A stretch of 64,000 bases of DNA. It comes from Cryptosporangium phraense (GTDB lineage Bacteria; Actinomycetota; Actinomycetes; Mycobacteriales; Cryptosporangiaceae). Numbering within the stretch: the stretch's first letter is position 1; each line of letters opens with the position of its first letter. The notes below the pieces were generated by a model. It was not told the DNA's origin. It saw only the letters and a program-made list of their open reading frames with translations, and did not search any database. Made by a program: the position numbers and the translations under genes. Positions 10,411 through 18,464 of the stretch are shown piece by piece. The stretch is taken from positions 179,561-243,560 of the forward strand of contig NZ_VIRS01000010.1 in NCBI RefSeq assembly GCF_006912135.1, written 5' to 3'.

Positions 10411-12114
10411 TCAGTGCGACTCGCGGAGGACCTCGGCTCCGCTGCTGCCCCTCAGGAAGTCCAGGTCGGCCCCCTGGTCGGCCTGTTGGACGTGGTCGAT
10501 GTAGAGGCGTTCCCAGCCCCTCGCCGGGGCGGCGAAGTTCTGCGTGTCCGGTGCCCGGCGGGCCAGCTCGTCCGGCGGCACGTCGACGTCGATGCGCCGG
10601 GCTTCCACGTCCAGAGTGATCCAGTCACCGGTCCGGACCAGGGCCAGCGGGCCGCCGGCGGCGGCCTCCGGCGCCACGTGCAGCACGACGGTGCCGTAGG
10701 CGGTACCGCTCATCCGGCCGTCGCAGACGCGCACCATGTCCCGCACGCCCTCCGCGAGCAGCTTCTTCGGCAGCGGCATGTTCGCGACCTCGGGCATCCC
10801 CGGGTAGCCCCGCGGCCCGCACCCGCGCAGGACCAGCACCGACGACGCGTCCACGTCCAGCGACGGGTCGTCGATGCGGGCCTGGAAGTCCTCGATCGAG
10901 TCGAACACCACGGCCCGGCCGCGGTGCCGGAGCAGGTGCGCCGAGGCCGCGGCCGGCTTGATCAGCGCCCCGGACGGCGCCAGGTTGCCCCGCAGCACCG
11001 CGATACCTCCCTCGGCCACCAGCGGCGCGTCGCGCGGCCGGATCACTTCCGGATCCCAGATCGGGGCGTCGTCCAGGTAGTCGACGAGGGGCTTGCCGGT
11101 GATGGTCAGCGCGTCGGCGTCGAGAAGGTCGCGGACCTCGCGCAGGACGGCCCGCAGCCCACCGGCGCGGTGGAAGTCCTCCATCAGGAAACGGCCGGCC
11201 GGCAGCAGGTCGACCAGCACCGGGACGCGGGACCCGATCCGGTCGAAGTCGTCCAGCGTGAGGTCGAGGCCGAGACGGCCGGCGATCGCGAGGAGGTGCA
11301 CCACCGCGTTGGTGGAGCCGCCGATCGCGGCCAGCGCCACGATCGCGTTCCGGAAGCTTCCCGCGGTGAGGAACGTCGACGGCCGGCGGTCTTCGGCGAC
11401 GAGGGAGACGGCCAGCCGGCCGGTGCCGTGGGCGGCCTCCAGCAGACGGCTGTCCGGCGCCGGGGTGCCGGCGACGCCCGGGACGACCGTGCCGAGCGCC
11501 TCCGCGACCAGCGCCATCGTCGACGCGGTGCCCATCGTGTTGCAGTGGCCGCGGCTGCGGATCATCGCGGACTCCGACCGGATGAAGTCGGACTGCGAGA
11601 GCGTGCCCGCGCGGACCTCCTCGGACAGCCGCCAGACGTCGGTGCCACAGCCCAGCGGGACGCCCCGGAACGTGCCGTTGAGCATCGGCCCGCCCGGCAC
11701 GACGACGGCCGGGATGTCGACCGACGCGGCCGCCATGAGCAGCGACGGGATCGTCTTGTCGCACCCGCCGAGCAGCACGACGCCGTCGATCGGGTTGGCC
11801 CGGAGCATCTCCTCGGTGGCCATCGCGGCCAGGTTGCGCCAGAGCATCGCGGTGGGGCGGACGTTGGTCTCCCCGAGCGAGACGACGGGCAGCTCGAGCG
11901 GGATGCCCCCGGCCTCGTAGACGCCGTTCTTGACCGACGCGGCGACCTCGGTGAGGTGGGCGTTGCACGGGGTCAGGTCGGACGCGGTGTTGGCGATCGC
12001 GATCTGCGGACGGCCCTCGAACGCGTCGGACGGAACCCCGCGGCGCATCCAGGCGCGGTGGATGTAGGAGTTGCGGCTCTCGCCGGCGTACCAGTCAGCA
12101 CTGCGGAGCTTCAT
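10411..12114 (-). CDS. IlvD/Edd-family sugar-acid dehydratase
   Basis: A 567-residue iron-sulfur dehydratase. The cluster-binding cysteines lie in TASDLTPCNAHL, LLGGCDKTIPSLLMAA and RSRGHCNTMGTAST. The C-terminal catalytic-type motif is RVCDGRMSGTAYGTVVLH. The start MKLRSADWYAGESRNSYIHR resembles L-arabinonate/D-xylonate/D-galactonate dehydratases more than the amino-acid enzyme dihydroxy-acid dehydratase. It would convert an aldonic acid to the 2-keto-3-deoxy acid. GGAAGGAAC precedes ATG 12114. It is divergent from a zinc dehydrogenase and sits beside the L-fuconate gene set, so a role in sugar-acid catabolism is likely. The exact sugar is not readable. Confidence 0.85.
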   Translation of the reverse strand: MKLRSADWYAGESRNSYIHRAWMRRGVPSDAFEGRPQIAIANTASDLTPCNAHLTEVAASVKNGVYEAGGIPLELPVVSLGETNVRPTAMLWRNLAAMATEEMLRANPIDGVVLLGGCDKTIPSLLMAAASVDIPAVVVPGGPMLNGTFRGVPLGCGTDVWRLSEEVRAGTLSQSDFIRSESAMIRSRGHCNTMGTASTMALVAEALGTVVPGVAGTPAPDSRLLEAAHGTGRLAVSLVAEDRRPSTFLTAGSFRNAIVALAAIGGSTNAVVHLLAIAGRLGLDLTLDDFDRIGSRVPVLVDLLPAGRFLMEDFHRAGGLRAVLREVRDLLDADALTITGKPLVDYLDDAPIWDPEVIRPRDAPLVAEGGIAVLRGNLAPSGALIKPAAASAHLLRHRGRAVVFDSIEDFQARIDDPSLDVDASSVLVLRGCGPRGYPGMPEVANMPLPKKLLAEGVRDMVRVCDGRMSGTAYGTVVLHVAPEAAAGGPLALVRTGDWITLDVEARRIDVDVPPDELARRAPDTQNFAAPARGWERLYIDHVQQADQGADLDFLRGSSGAEVLRESH

Positions 12115-12218
12115 CGCTGCCGTTCCTTCCCGAGCGGACGCTGTCCTCAGTCTCGCCGGTCCGCCCGATCTGTGCAGGCGTTACCAGCCCAGTGTCGGTG
12201 TGGGTGGATGATCCGTGC

Positions 12219-13220
12219 ATGAGAGCGTTCGTGCTGGCGGGGCCGGGCCAGGGTTCGGTGGAGGACGTGCCGCCTCCGGTGGCCGGGCCCGGCGAGGCGG
12301 TGATCGACGTCGAGCGGGTGGGGGTGTGTGGCACCGACGTCGAGTTCTTCAGCGGGGAGATGGCGTACCTGCACCAGGGGCACGCGGTCTACCCGATGCG
12401 GCTGGGGCACGAGTGGTGCGGGGTCGTGTCGTCGGTGGGTCCCGGCGTCGAGGACGCCTGGGTCGGACGGCGGGTCATGGGCGACACGATGCTGGGGTGC
12501 GGGTCGTGCCGCCGGTGCGTCCGAGGGCATCAGCACACGTGCGAGGCCCGGCAGGAGGTCGGGATCCGCGGCGGGCGGGCCGGGGCGCTGGCCGAGCAGC
12601 TGGCGGTGCCCGTATCGTCGCTGCACGGGCTGCCGGACAGCGTGGACCCGGTGGCCGGGGCGCTGGTCGAGCCGGGCGGGAACAGCCTGCGGGCGGCCCG
12701 GGCGACGCAGGCCGGGCCGGGGGACCGGGTGCTGGTGCTGGGGCCCGGCGCGATCGGGCTGCTCGTCGCGATGTTCCTGCGGGCGGCCGGGGCCGAGGTG
12801 CACCTGCTCGGGCGTCCGGGCGACGATTTCGCCGGCCGGCTGGGGTTCGGGGACGTCTGGACCGAGGCGACGCTGCCGTCGATGCCGTTCGACGCGGTCG
12901 TGGACGCGTCGAACGCGGCGCATCTGCCGGCGCTGGCGCTGGACGTGGTGGAGCCGGGTGGGCGGCTGGTGTACATCGGGCTGTCCGGGGCGCCGAGCCT
13001 GCTCGACACCCGCACGCTGGTGCTGAAGGACGTGACCGCGGTCGGGATCCTGTCGGCGTCGCCCGGGCTGGCGGACTGCATCGACGCGTACGCCCGGGGC
13101 GCGGTCGATCCGCGGCCGCTGGTGGCCGCGACGGTCGGGCTCGACGGGGTGGCCGAGGTGCTGGCCGGGGTTCGTCCGGCCGGCGGCGGGCCCAAGATCC
13201 ACGTGGACCCCTCCCGCTAG
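12219..13220 (+). CDS. Zinc-dependent MDR alcohol/polyol dehydrogenase
   Basis: A 333-residue medium-chain dehydrogenase. The catalytic zinc region has GVCGTD and LGHEWCGVV. A structural zinc lobe is complete, with four cysteines in GCGSCRRCVRGHQHTC. The Rossmann motif is VLGPGAIGLL, with the NAD-binding strand LVYIGL later. ATG 12219 gives the normal N-terminus MRAFVLAGPG. Family members oxidise secondary alcohols of sugars, polyols or 2-keto-3-deoxy acids. Placed between an aldonate dehydratase and the fuconate genes, it is a candidate for a dehydrogenation step that is otherwise missing, but this is inference. Its TAG shares the CTAG tetranucleotide with the convergent gene's stop. Confidence 0.82.
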   Translation: MRAFVLAGPGQGSVEDVPPPVAGPGEAVIDVERVGVCGTDVEFFSGEMAYLHQGHAVYPMRLGHEWCGVVSSVGPGVEDAWVGRRVMGDTMLGCGSCRRCVRGHQHTCEARQEVGIRGGRAGALAEQLAVPVSSLHGLPDSVDPVAGALVEPGGNSLRAARATQAGPGDRVLVLGPGAIGLLVAMFLRAAGAEVHLLGRPGDDFAGRLGFGDVWTEATLPSMPFDAVVDASNAAHLPALALDVVEPGGRLVYIGLSGAPSLLDTRTLVLKDVTAVGILSASPGLADCIDAYARGAVDPRPLVAATVGLDGVAEVLAGVRPAGGGPKIHVDPSR

Positions 13221-13786
13221 GGGACGTCGTCGGCGCGGAAGACGCGGAGCTGGAGGGCGAGCGTCGAGTAGTAGCCGACGAGCGTGGTCAGCTCGAACAC
13301 GGCGGGTTCGCCGAGGACCCGCTTCGCCCGGGCGTAGGCGTCGTCGTCCAGGTCTTTCGTGGTGAGCAGGGTGGTGCTCAGGTCGAGGACGGCCTGTTCG
13401 ACGGGGTCGTCGAGGGCGGCCGGGGTGTGGTCGCGGATCGCGGTGACGACCTCGTGGGGGAGTCCGGCGTGGGAGGCGACCGCCTCGTGGGCGTAGCGCT
13501 CGAAGCGGCTGTCCCAGTGCGCGGCGACGGCCAGGATCGCGATCTCCCGGGCCCGGTCGGACAGCTCGCCGCCGTAGCGGATACCGGCGCCGAGGGCTTG
13601 GAGCTTCTCCCCGATCGATGGCGACAACAGCATCGCGTTGAACGGGCCGAGCAGGCCGCCGTCGTCGTCGGTGAGGCGGAACAGCGCCGGCCCCTGGGCC
13701 CGGGGACCGCCGACGATCTCGTCGTAGAGGCGCCGCTCCTCGCCGGCGAGCTCCTCCGGAGCCCGCCGGGGAATCCGGCCGCTCAC
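13217..13786 (-). CDS. Carboxymuconolactone decarboxylase (AhpD-like) family protein
   Basis: A 189-residue helical protein. GPFNAMLLSPSIGEKLQALGAGIRY-type sequence and SDRAREIAILAVAAHWDSRFERYAHEAVA fit the CMD/AhpD fold, which includes decarboxylases and disulfide reductases. The CxxC of peroxidase-type AhpD is absent, because the position after AAHW lacks both cysteines. A redox role by that mechanism is therefore unlikely. The GTG at 13786 overlaps the TGA of the GntR-type gene (GTGA), so it is expressed with the regulator. Its role in sugar metabolism is unclear; a lactone-handling function is only a guess. Confidence 0.75.
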   Translation of the reverse strand: MSGRIPRRAPEELAGEERRLYDEIVGGPRAQGPALFRLTDDDGGLLGPFNAMLLSPSIGEKLQALGAGIRYGGELSDRAREIAILAVAAHWDSRFERYAHEAVASHAGLPHEVVTAIRDHTPAALDDPVEQAVLDLSTTLLTTKDLDDDAYARAKRVLGEPAVFELTTLVGYYSTLALQLRVFRADDVP

Positions 13787-14481
13787 CTGCGGCCCCCGCC
13801 GCTCTCCTCCAGCGCGTGACGCAGCCACCGGGCCGACGAGCTCACGTGGAGTAACGCGGCGGCCCGGGCCAGCTCGGGATCGCCGCTGGCCAGCGCGTCG
13901 TAGATGGCCTGGTGCTCGGCGAGCGTCGTCGCCGAGGCGTCGGCCATGAGCAGACCTCGCCACACGCGGGCGCGCGCCGTCCGGCCGGACAGGCCGTCGA
14001 GCACCGAGGTGAGCGACTGATTCCCGGTGGCCGCCACCACCGTCCGGTGGAAGTCCATGTCGTAGCGGACGAGTTCCTCGGCGTCGGCGGCGGCCGCGCG
14101 CATCCGGCCGAGCAGGAACTCCAGCTCGGCGAGCCCGTCCGGCGTGATTCGGAGCGCTGCGACCGACGTCGCGGCCGGCTCGAGCATCGAGCGGATCTCC
14201 ATCACCTCGAGCAGCGTGTCGTCGCGCAGCAGGTCGACGGCCGAGCCGAGGCCGGCCAGCAGCAGCCCGGGCGCCAGGCTCGTGACGTACGTGCCGTCGC
14301 CCGGGCGGGCGTCGAGCACCCGCGCGAACTGCAGCGCCTTCACCGCCTCGCGCATCGAGTTGCGGGAGATCCCGAGCTCGGCGGCGAGCTGGTTCTCCGG
14401 AGGCAGCCTGCTCCCGGGCACGAGCTCCCCGGATTGGATCAGCCCGCGGATCCGGGCGATCGCGTCATCGGTCAGCGACAA
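13783..14481 (-). CDS. GntR-family (FCD) transcriptional regulator of the fuconate cluster
   Basis: A 232-residue regulator. The winged helix is GSRLPPENQLAAELGISRNS followed by MREAVKALQFARVLDARPGDGTYV. The FCD effector domain has the metal-ligand pattern of MEIRSMLEPAA, DMDFHRTVVAATGN and LAEHQAIYDALASGD. I prefer a TTG start at 14481. It lies 8 nt after a GGAGG (14490-14494) and yields MSLTDDAIARIRGLI, the usual family N-terminus. GTG 14490, ATG 14508 and ATG 14547 are in-frame alternatives. It is divergent from the fuconate dehydratase operon and probably represses it in the absence of a sugar acid. Confidence 0.82.
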   Translation of the reverse strand: MSLTDDAIARIRGLIQSGELVPGSRLPPENQLAAELGISRNSMREAVKALQFARVLDARPGDGTYVTSLAPGLLLAGLGSAVDLLRDDTLLEVMEIRSMLEPAATSVAALRITPDGLAELEFLLGRMRAAAADAEELVRYDMDFHRTVVAATGNQSLTSVLDGLSGRTARARVWRGLLMADASATTLAEHQAIYDALASGDPELARAAALLHVSSSARWLRHALEESGGGRR

Positions 14482-14543
14482 AGAACCCACCTCCAGACAC
14501 GAAAACATCCTAGGTCTAGCGAGAGCGCCTGCGAGAGGTGTAA

Positions 14544-14554
14544 ACATCGGATGT
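14544..14554. promoter_or_regulatory. Palindrome ACATC-G-GATGT, candidate GntR operator
   Basis: A perfect 5-1-5 inverted repeat lies in the 145-bp divergent region between the FCD regulator and the L-fuconate dehydratase gene. A related partial sequence, ACATCCTAGGT, lies at about 14504-14514, with its orientation away from the first copy. FCD regulators usually bind short dyads of this size near their own promoters. Confidence 0.45.
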
Positions 14555-14626
14555 CTCGTCGCCGGATGAGACGCCGGTCACGGTTAAACGCCCGGAGTAT
14601 CCCCAGATCGATCGGAGGATTGCTCA

Positions 14627-15913
14627 GTGACGAGCACGATCGTCGGCCTGGAAACGCGCGATGTGCGGTTCCCGACCTCCCGTTCTCTCGACGGCTCGGA
14701 CGCGATGAACCCGCAGCCCGACTACTCCGCCGCCTACGTGGTGCTGCGCACCAGCGACGGAGACGAGGGCCATTCGCTGGTGTTCACGATCGGCCGGGGC
14801 AACGACGTGCAGGTCGCGGCGATCCAAGCACTGGAGCCGCTGGTCGTCGGGCTGCCGGTCGACCCGACGCTGGCAGACCTCGGAGGGTTCGCCCGCCGGA
14901 TCTCGGGCGACAGCCAGTTCCGGTGGCTCGGCCCGGACAAGGGCGTGATCGCGATGGCGTCCGGAGCGATCGTCAACGCGGCCTGGGACCTGCGGGCCCG
15001 CCGCGAGAACAAGCCGCTCTGGCGGCTGCTGGCCGAGATGAGCCCGGAGCAGATCGTCGACCTCGTCGACTTCCGGTACCTCCGCGATGCGCTGACGCCG
15101 GCCGAGGCGCTGGAGATCCTGCGGGCCGACGGCCGGGACGTCCGGCAGCAACGGCTGCTCGACAGCGGCTACCCGGCCTACACGACGACGCCCGGCTGGC
15201 TCGGCTACGACGACGAGAAGCTGGCCCGCCTCTCCAAGGAAGCCGTGGCCGACGGCTTCGGGATGATCAAGCTCAAGGTGGGCGGCGACCTCGACGACGA
15301 CCGGCGGCGACTCCGGATCGCCCGCGAGGCGGTGGGCCCCGACCTGCCGATCGCGGTCGACGCCAACCAGGTCTGGGGCGTCGGCGAGGCGATCGAGTGG
15401 ATGACCGCCCTCGCGCCCCACGGCCCGTACTGGATCGAGGAGCCGACGTCACCGGACGACGTGCTCGGCCACGCCCGGATCCGCGAGGCCGTGACGCCGA
15501 TCAAGGTCGCGACCGGCGAGCACGGCGCCAACCCGGTGCTGTTCAAGCAACTGCTCCAGGCCCAGGCGGTCGACGTCGTCCAGATCGACGCGACCCGGGT
15601 CGGCGGCATCAACGACAACGTCGCGATCCTGCTGCTGGCCGCGAAGTTCGGCGTCCCGGTGTGCCCGCACGCCGGCGGCGTCGGCCTGTGCGAGATGGTG
15701 CAGCACCTGGCGATGTTCGACTACGTCGCGGTCTCCGGGACGCAGGCCGACCGCCGCATCGAGTACGTCGACCACCTGCACGAACACTTCGTCGACCCGG
15801 TCGTGGTACGCGGCGGACGGTACCTCACCCCGACCGCGCCCGGAGCCGGCGCCCGCATGCACGCGTCCTCACTGGCGCAGTTCACGTATCCCGACGGCCC
15901 CGCCTGGGCCTAG
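14627..15913 (+). CDS. L-fuconate dehydratase (enolase superfamily)
   Basis: A 428-residue member of the mandelate-racemase-like enolase superfamily, close to L-fuconate dehydratase and human ENOSF1. It dehydrates L-fuconate to 2-keto-3-deoxy-L-fuconate. The N-terminal part [20 protein letters not shown] and [20 protein letters not shown] is diagnostic of this subgroup. Catalytic and metal residues are visible: KLKVGG (base Lys), AVDANQVW (Asp), [10 protein letters not shown] (Glu), [10 protein letters not shown] (Glu) and [11 protein letters not shown] (catalytic His). The GTG start follows a GGAGG at about 14612. It heads an operon with the importer, reductase and lactonase genes. Confidence 0.9.
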   Translation: MTSTIVGLETRDVRFPTSRSLDGSDAMNPQPDYSAAYVVLRTSDGDEGHSLVFTIGRGNDVQVAAIQALEPLVVGLPVDPTLADLGGFARRISGDSQFRWLGPDKGVIAMASGAIVNAAWDLRARRENKPLWRLLAEMSPEQIVDLVDFRYLRDALTPAEALEILRADGRDVRQQRLLDSGYPAYTTTPGWLGYDDEKLARLSKEAVADGFGMIKLKVGGDLDDDRRRLRIAREAVGPDLPIAVDANQVWGVGEAIEWMTALAPHGPYWIEEPTSPDDVLGHARIREAVTPIKVATGEHGANPVLFKQLLQAQAVDVVQIDATRVGGINDNVAILLLAAKFGVPVCPHAGGVGLCEMVQHLAMFDYVAVSGTQADRRIEYVDHLHEHFVDPVVVRGGRYLTPTAPGAGARMHASSLAQFTYPDGPAWA

Positions 15914-15943
15914 AAACATTTCCGCACCGACGAAGGAGTCCCC

Positions 15944-16996
15944 GTGCGAATGCTTCGATTAGTGGCCGTCGCGCTCGCGGCGACCGTGCTGGCCGCCTGT
16001 AACTCGTCCACCGGGAGCTCGGGCAGCAGCTCCGACCCGGTCATCGGCTCCGACTACCCCCGGTCGGACACCGACTTCTGGAACGCCTACGTGCGGTACA
16101 GCCCGCAGGAGGCCAAGGAACTCGGCATCAAGAACCTCAAGACGACGAACTCCGAGAACGACATCGCCAAGCTCACCGCGAACGTCCAGACGCTGCTCAG
16201 CCAGGGCGCGAAGGGCATCGTGATGGCGCCCCAGGACACCGCGGCCGTCGCGCCGACGCTGCAGCAGCTGGAGTCGAAGAAGGTCCCGGTCGTCACGATC
16301 GACACCCGGCCCGACACCGGCAACGTGTTCATGGTCGTCCGGGCCGACAACCGGGCCTACGGCGAGAAGGCCTGTCAGTTCCTCGGGACGAAGCTGCAGG
16401 GCAAGGGCAAGGTCGTCGAGCTGATGGGCGACGTCGCGTCGATCAACGGCCGCGACCGCACCGAGGCGTTCAACGAGTGCATGAAGAAGAACTTCCCCGG
16501 CATCCAGGTCTTCGCCGAACCGTCCAAGTGGGACGGCGCGACCGCGGCGAACCAGCTGCAGACCCGGCTGGCCGCGCACCCGGACATCAAGGGCGTCTAC
16601 ATGCAGGCGAGCTTCGCGCTCTCCGGAACCCTGCAGGTGCTCAAACAGCGCGGGCTCCTGGTCGAGCCGGAGGACCCGAAGCACGTCTTCATCGTCTCCA
16701 ACGACGGGATCCCCGAGGAGCTCAAGGACATCGAAGCGGGCCAGATCGACGCGACGGTCTCCCAGCCGGCCGACCTGTACGCGAAGTACGGCCTGTACTA
16801 CGTGCAGCAGGCCATCGCCGGCAAGACGTTCAAGCCCGGCCCGACCGACCACGACAGCACGATCATCAAGGTCCGCGACGGGGTGCTCGAGGACCAGTTG
16901 GCCGCGCCGCTCGTGACCAGGGACGGCGCGACGATCGGCGGCGAGAAGACGCTCAAGTTCGACGACAAATCACTCTGGGGCAACAGTGTTAGTTGA
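15944..16996 (+). CDS. Sugar ABC transporter substrate-binding lipoprotein (ribose type)
   Basis: A 350-residue periplasmic-binding-protein fold of the RbsB type. Residues 1-18 form a lipoprotein signal with lipobox LAAC, followed by a Ser/Gly linker. The binding domain has the pattern NDIAKLTANVQTLLSQGAKGIVMAPQDT, VPVVTIDTRPDT, a hinge-like GKVVELMGDVASINGRDR and FIVSNDGIPEEL. It should capture the sugar outside the membrane and deliver it to the permease. The GTG at 15944 follows GAAGGAG. Codon 6 is TTA, which is rare in this genome. The ATPase gene overlaps its 3' end by 11 bp. Ligand is inferred from context as L-fucose or a related deoxysugar. Confidence 0.88.
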   Translation: MRMLRLVAVALAATVLAACNSSTGSSGSSSDPVIGSDYPRSDTDFWNAYVRYSPQEAKELGIKNLKTTNSENDIAKLTANVQTLLSQGAKGIVMAPQDTAAVAPTLQQLESKKVPVVTIDTRPDTGNVFMVVRADNRAYGEKACQFLGTKLQGKGKVVELMGDVASINGRDRTEAFNECMKKNFPGIQVFAEPSKWDGATAANQLQTRLAAHPDIKGVYMQASFALSGTLQVLKQRGLLVEPEDPKHVFIVSNDGIPEELKDIEAGQIDATVSQPADLYAKYGLYYVQQAIAGKTFKPGPTDHDSTIIKVRDGVLEDQLAAPLVTRDGATIGGEKTLKFDDKSLWGNSVS

Positions 16997-18464
16997 GGCC
17001 TCGGGCATCACGAAGCGCTACGGGTCCACCGTCGCGCTGCGGGACGCCGGGCTCGTCGTGCGGGCCGGCGCCACCCACGCCCTGGTGGGGCGGAACGGCG
17101 CCGGCAAGTCGACGCTGGTCAGCATCCTGACCGGACTGCAGGCCCCGGACGAGGGCACGGTGACCTTCGAGGGCGTGCCGGCCCCGCCGCTGGCCGACCG
17201 CAACGCCTGGCGGCGTCACGTCGCCTGCGTCTACCAGAAGTCGACGATCATCCCGTCGCTGACCGTGGCCGAGAACCTGTTCCTCAACCGGCAGAGCCGG
17301 TTGATCAAGTGGTCGGCTCTCCGCCGGTCGGCGGCTGAGCTCCTGGCCACCTGGGACGTGGACGTCGACGTCACCCGGCCGGCCGGCGAGCTGACCGTGG
17401 AGCAGCGGCAACTGGTCGAGATCGCCCGGGCCCTCTCGTACGACGCCCGGTTCATCATCCTCGACGAGCCGACCGCGCAGCTGGACGGGCCGGCGATCAA
17501 CCGGCTGTTCGACCGGATGCGCGGCCTGCAGGAGAAGGGCATCACGTTCCTGTTCATCAGCCACCACCTGGAGGAGATCTACCGGGTGTGCGACGAGGTG
17601 ACGGTGTTCCGGGACGCCCGGCACATCGTCACCGGGCCGGTCGCCGACCTGCCGGCCACCGAGCTGGTGAAGGCCATGACCGGCGACGCGACGACGCTCA
17701 CCGACCGGCCGGCCCGGACGCCGGTCCCGGCCGGGACCCCGGCCGTGCTGGAGGTCCGCGACCTGCGGACGTCCGACGGGCCGCCGGTCTCGTTCCGGGT
17801 CGCGGCCGGCGAGGTCGTCGGGCTGGCCGGCGGCGGCGGGAGCGGGAAGCGGGAGATCGCCGAGGCCGTGGTCGGCCTGCGGCGGGCCCGGGCCGGGACC
17901 GTGTCGGTGGGCGGCCGGGTGCTGAAGCCGGGCAGCGTCCCGGCGTCGCTGGCCGCCGGGGTCGGGTTCGTGCCGCAGGACCGGCACGCGTCCGGCTTCG
18001 TGGCCGATCTGTCGATCGGCGAGAACCTGACGATGACGGTCCCGGAGCGGCTCGGCCGGTTCGGGACGATCTCGACGGCCCGCCGCGACCGGCTGGCCGA
18101 GACGTTGATCGACGACCTGGCCGTGAAGACGCCGGGGCCGTCGCTGCCGGTGTCGGCGCTGTCCGGCGGCAACCAGCAGAAGGTCGTGATGGGACGGGCG
18201 CTGGCCAACGACCCGAAGCTGCTGGTGCTGATCCAGCCGACGGCCGGGGTCGACGTCCGGTCGAAGGAGACGCTGCTCGGCGTCGTCGACCGGGTGCGCT
18301 CGGGCGGGACGGGCGTGCTGGTGGCGTCGGACGAACTGGACGACCTGCGGACCTGCGACCGGGTGCTGGTGCTGTTCCAGGGCCGGCAGGTGGCCGAGTT
18401 CGGCAACGAGTGGAACGACCACGACCTGGTCGCGGCGATGGAAGGGGTTGGCCTTGATGAGTGA
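16986..18464 (+). CDS. Sugar ABC transporter ATPase with two nucleotide-binding domains (RbsA type)
   Basis: A 492-residue fused ATPase. Domain 1 has Walker A GRNGAGKSTLV, signature ELTVEQRQLVEIA and Walker B FIILDEPTAQLD, all intact. Domain 2 has an altered Walker A (GGGGSGKREI), a signature LSGGNQQKVVMGRAL and a Walker B reading LLVLIQPTAGVDV. There the usual Asp-Glu before Pro-Thr is Ile-Gln, so the second site is probably hydrolytically dead. Such asymmetry is common in this family. Codon 2 is TTA (GTG TTA GTT). It overlaps the binding-protein gene by 11 bp and the permease gene by 8 bp. Confidence 0.9.
   Translation: MLVEASGITKRYGSTVALRDAGLVVRAGATHALVGRNGAGKSTLVSILTGLQAPDEGTVTFEGVPAPPLADRNAWRRHVACVYQKSTIIPSLTVAENLFLNRQSRLIKWSALRRSAAELLATWDVDVDVTRPAGELTVEQRQLVEIARALSYDARFIILDEPTAQLDGPAINRLFDRMRGLQEKGITFLFISHHLEEIYRVCDEVTVFRDARHIVTGPVADLPATELVKAMTGDATTLTDRPARTPVPAGTPAVLEVRDLRTSDGPPVSFRVAAGEVVGLAGGGGSGKREIAEAVVGLRRARAGTVSVGGRVLKPGSVPASLAAGVGFVPQDRHASGFVADLSIGENLTMTVPERLGRFGTISTARRDRLAETLIDDLAVKTPGPSLPVSALSGGNQQKVVMGRALANDPKLLVLIQPTAGVDVRSKETLLGVVDRVRSGGTGVLVASDELDDLRTCDRVLVLFQGRQVAEFGNEWNDHDLVAAMEGVGLDE

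Noticed and set aside
10411..12114. Dihydroxy-acid dehydratase for branched-chain amino acids (ilvD)
   Set aside because: The N-terminus and sugar-gene context fit the aldonate dehydratase branch better, and no other ilv gene is nearby.
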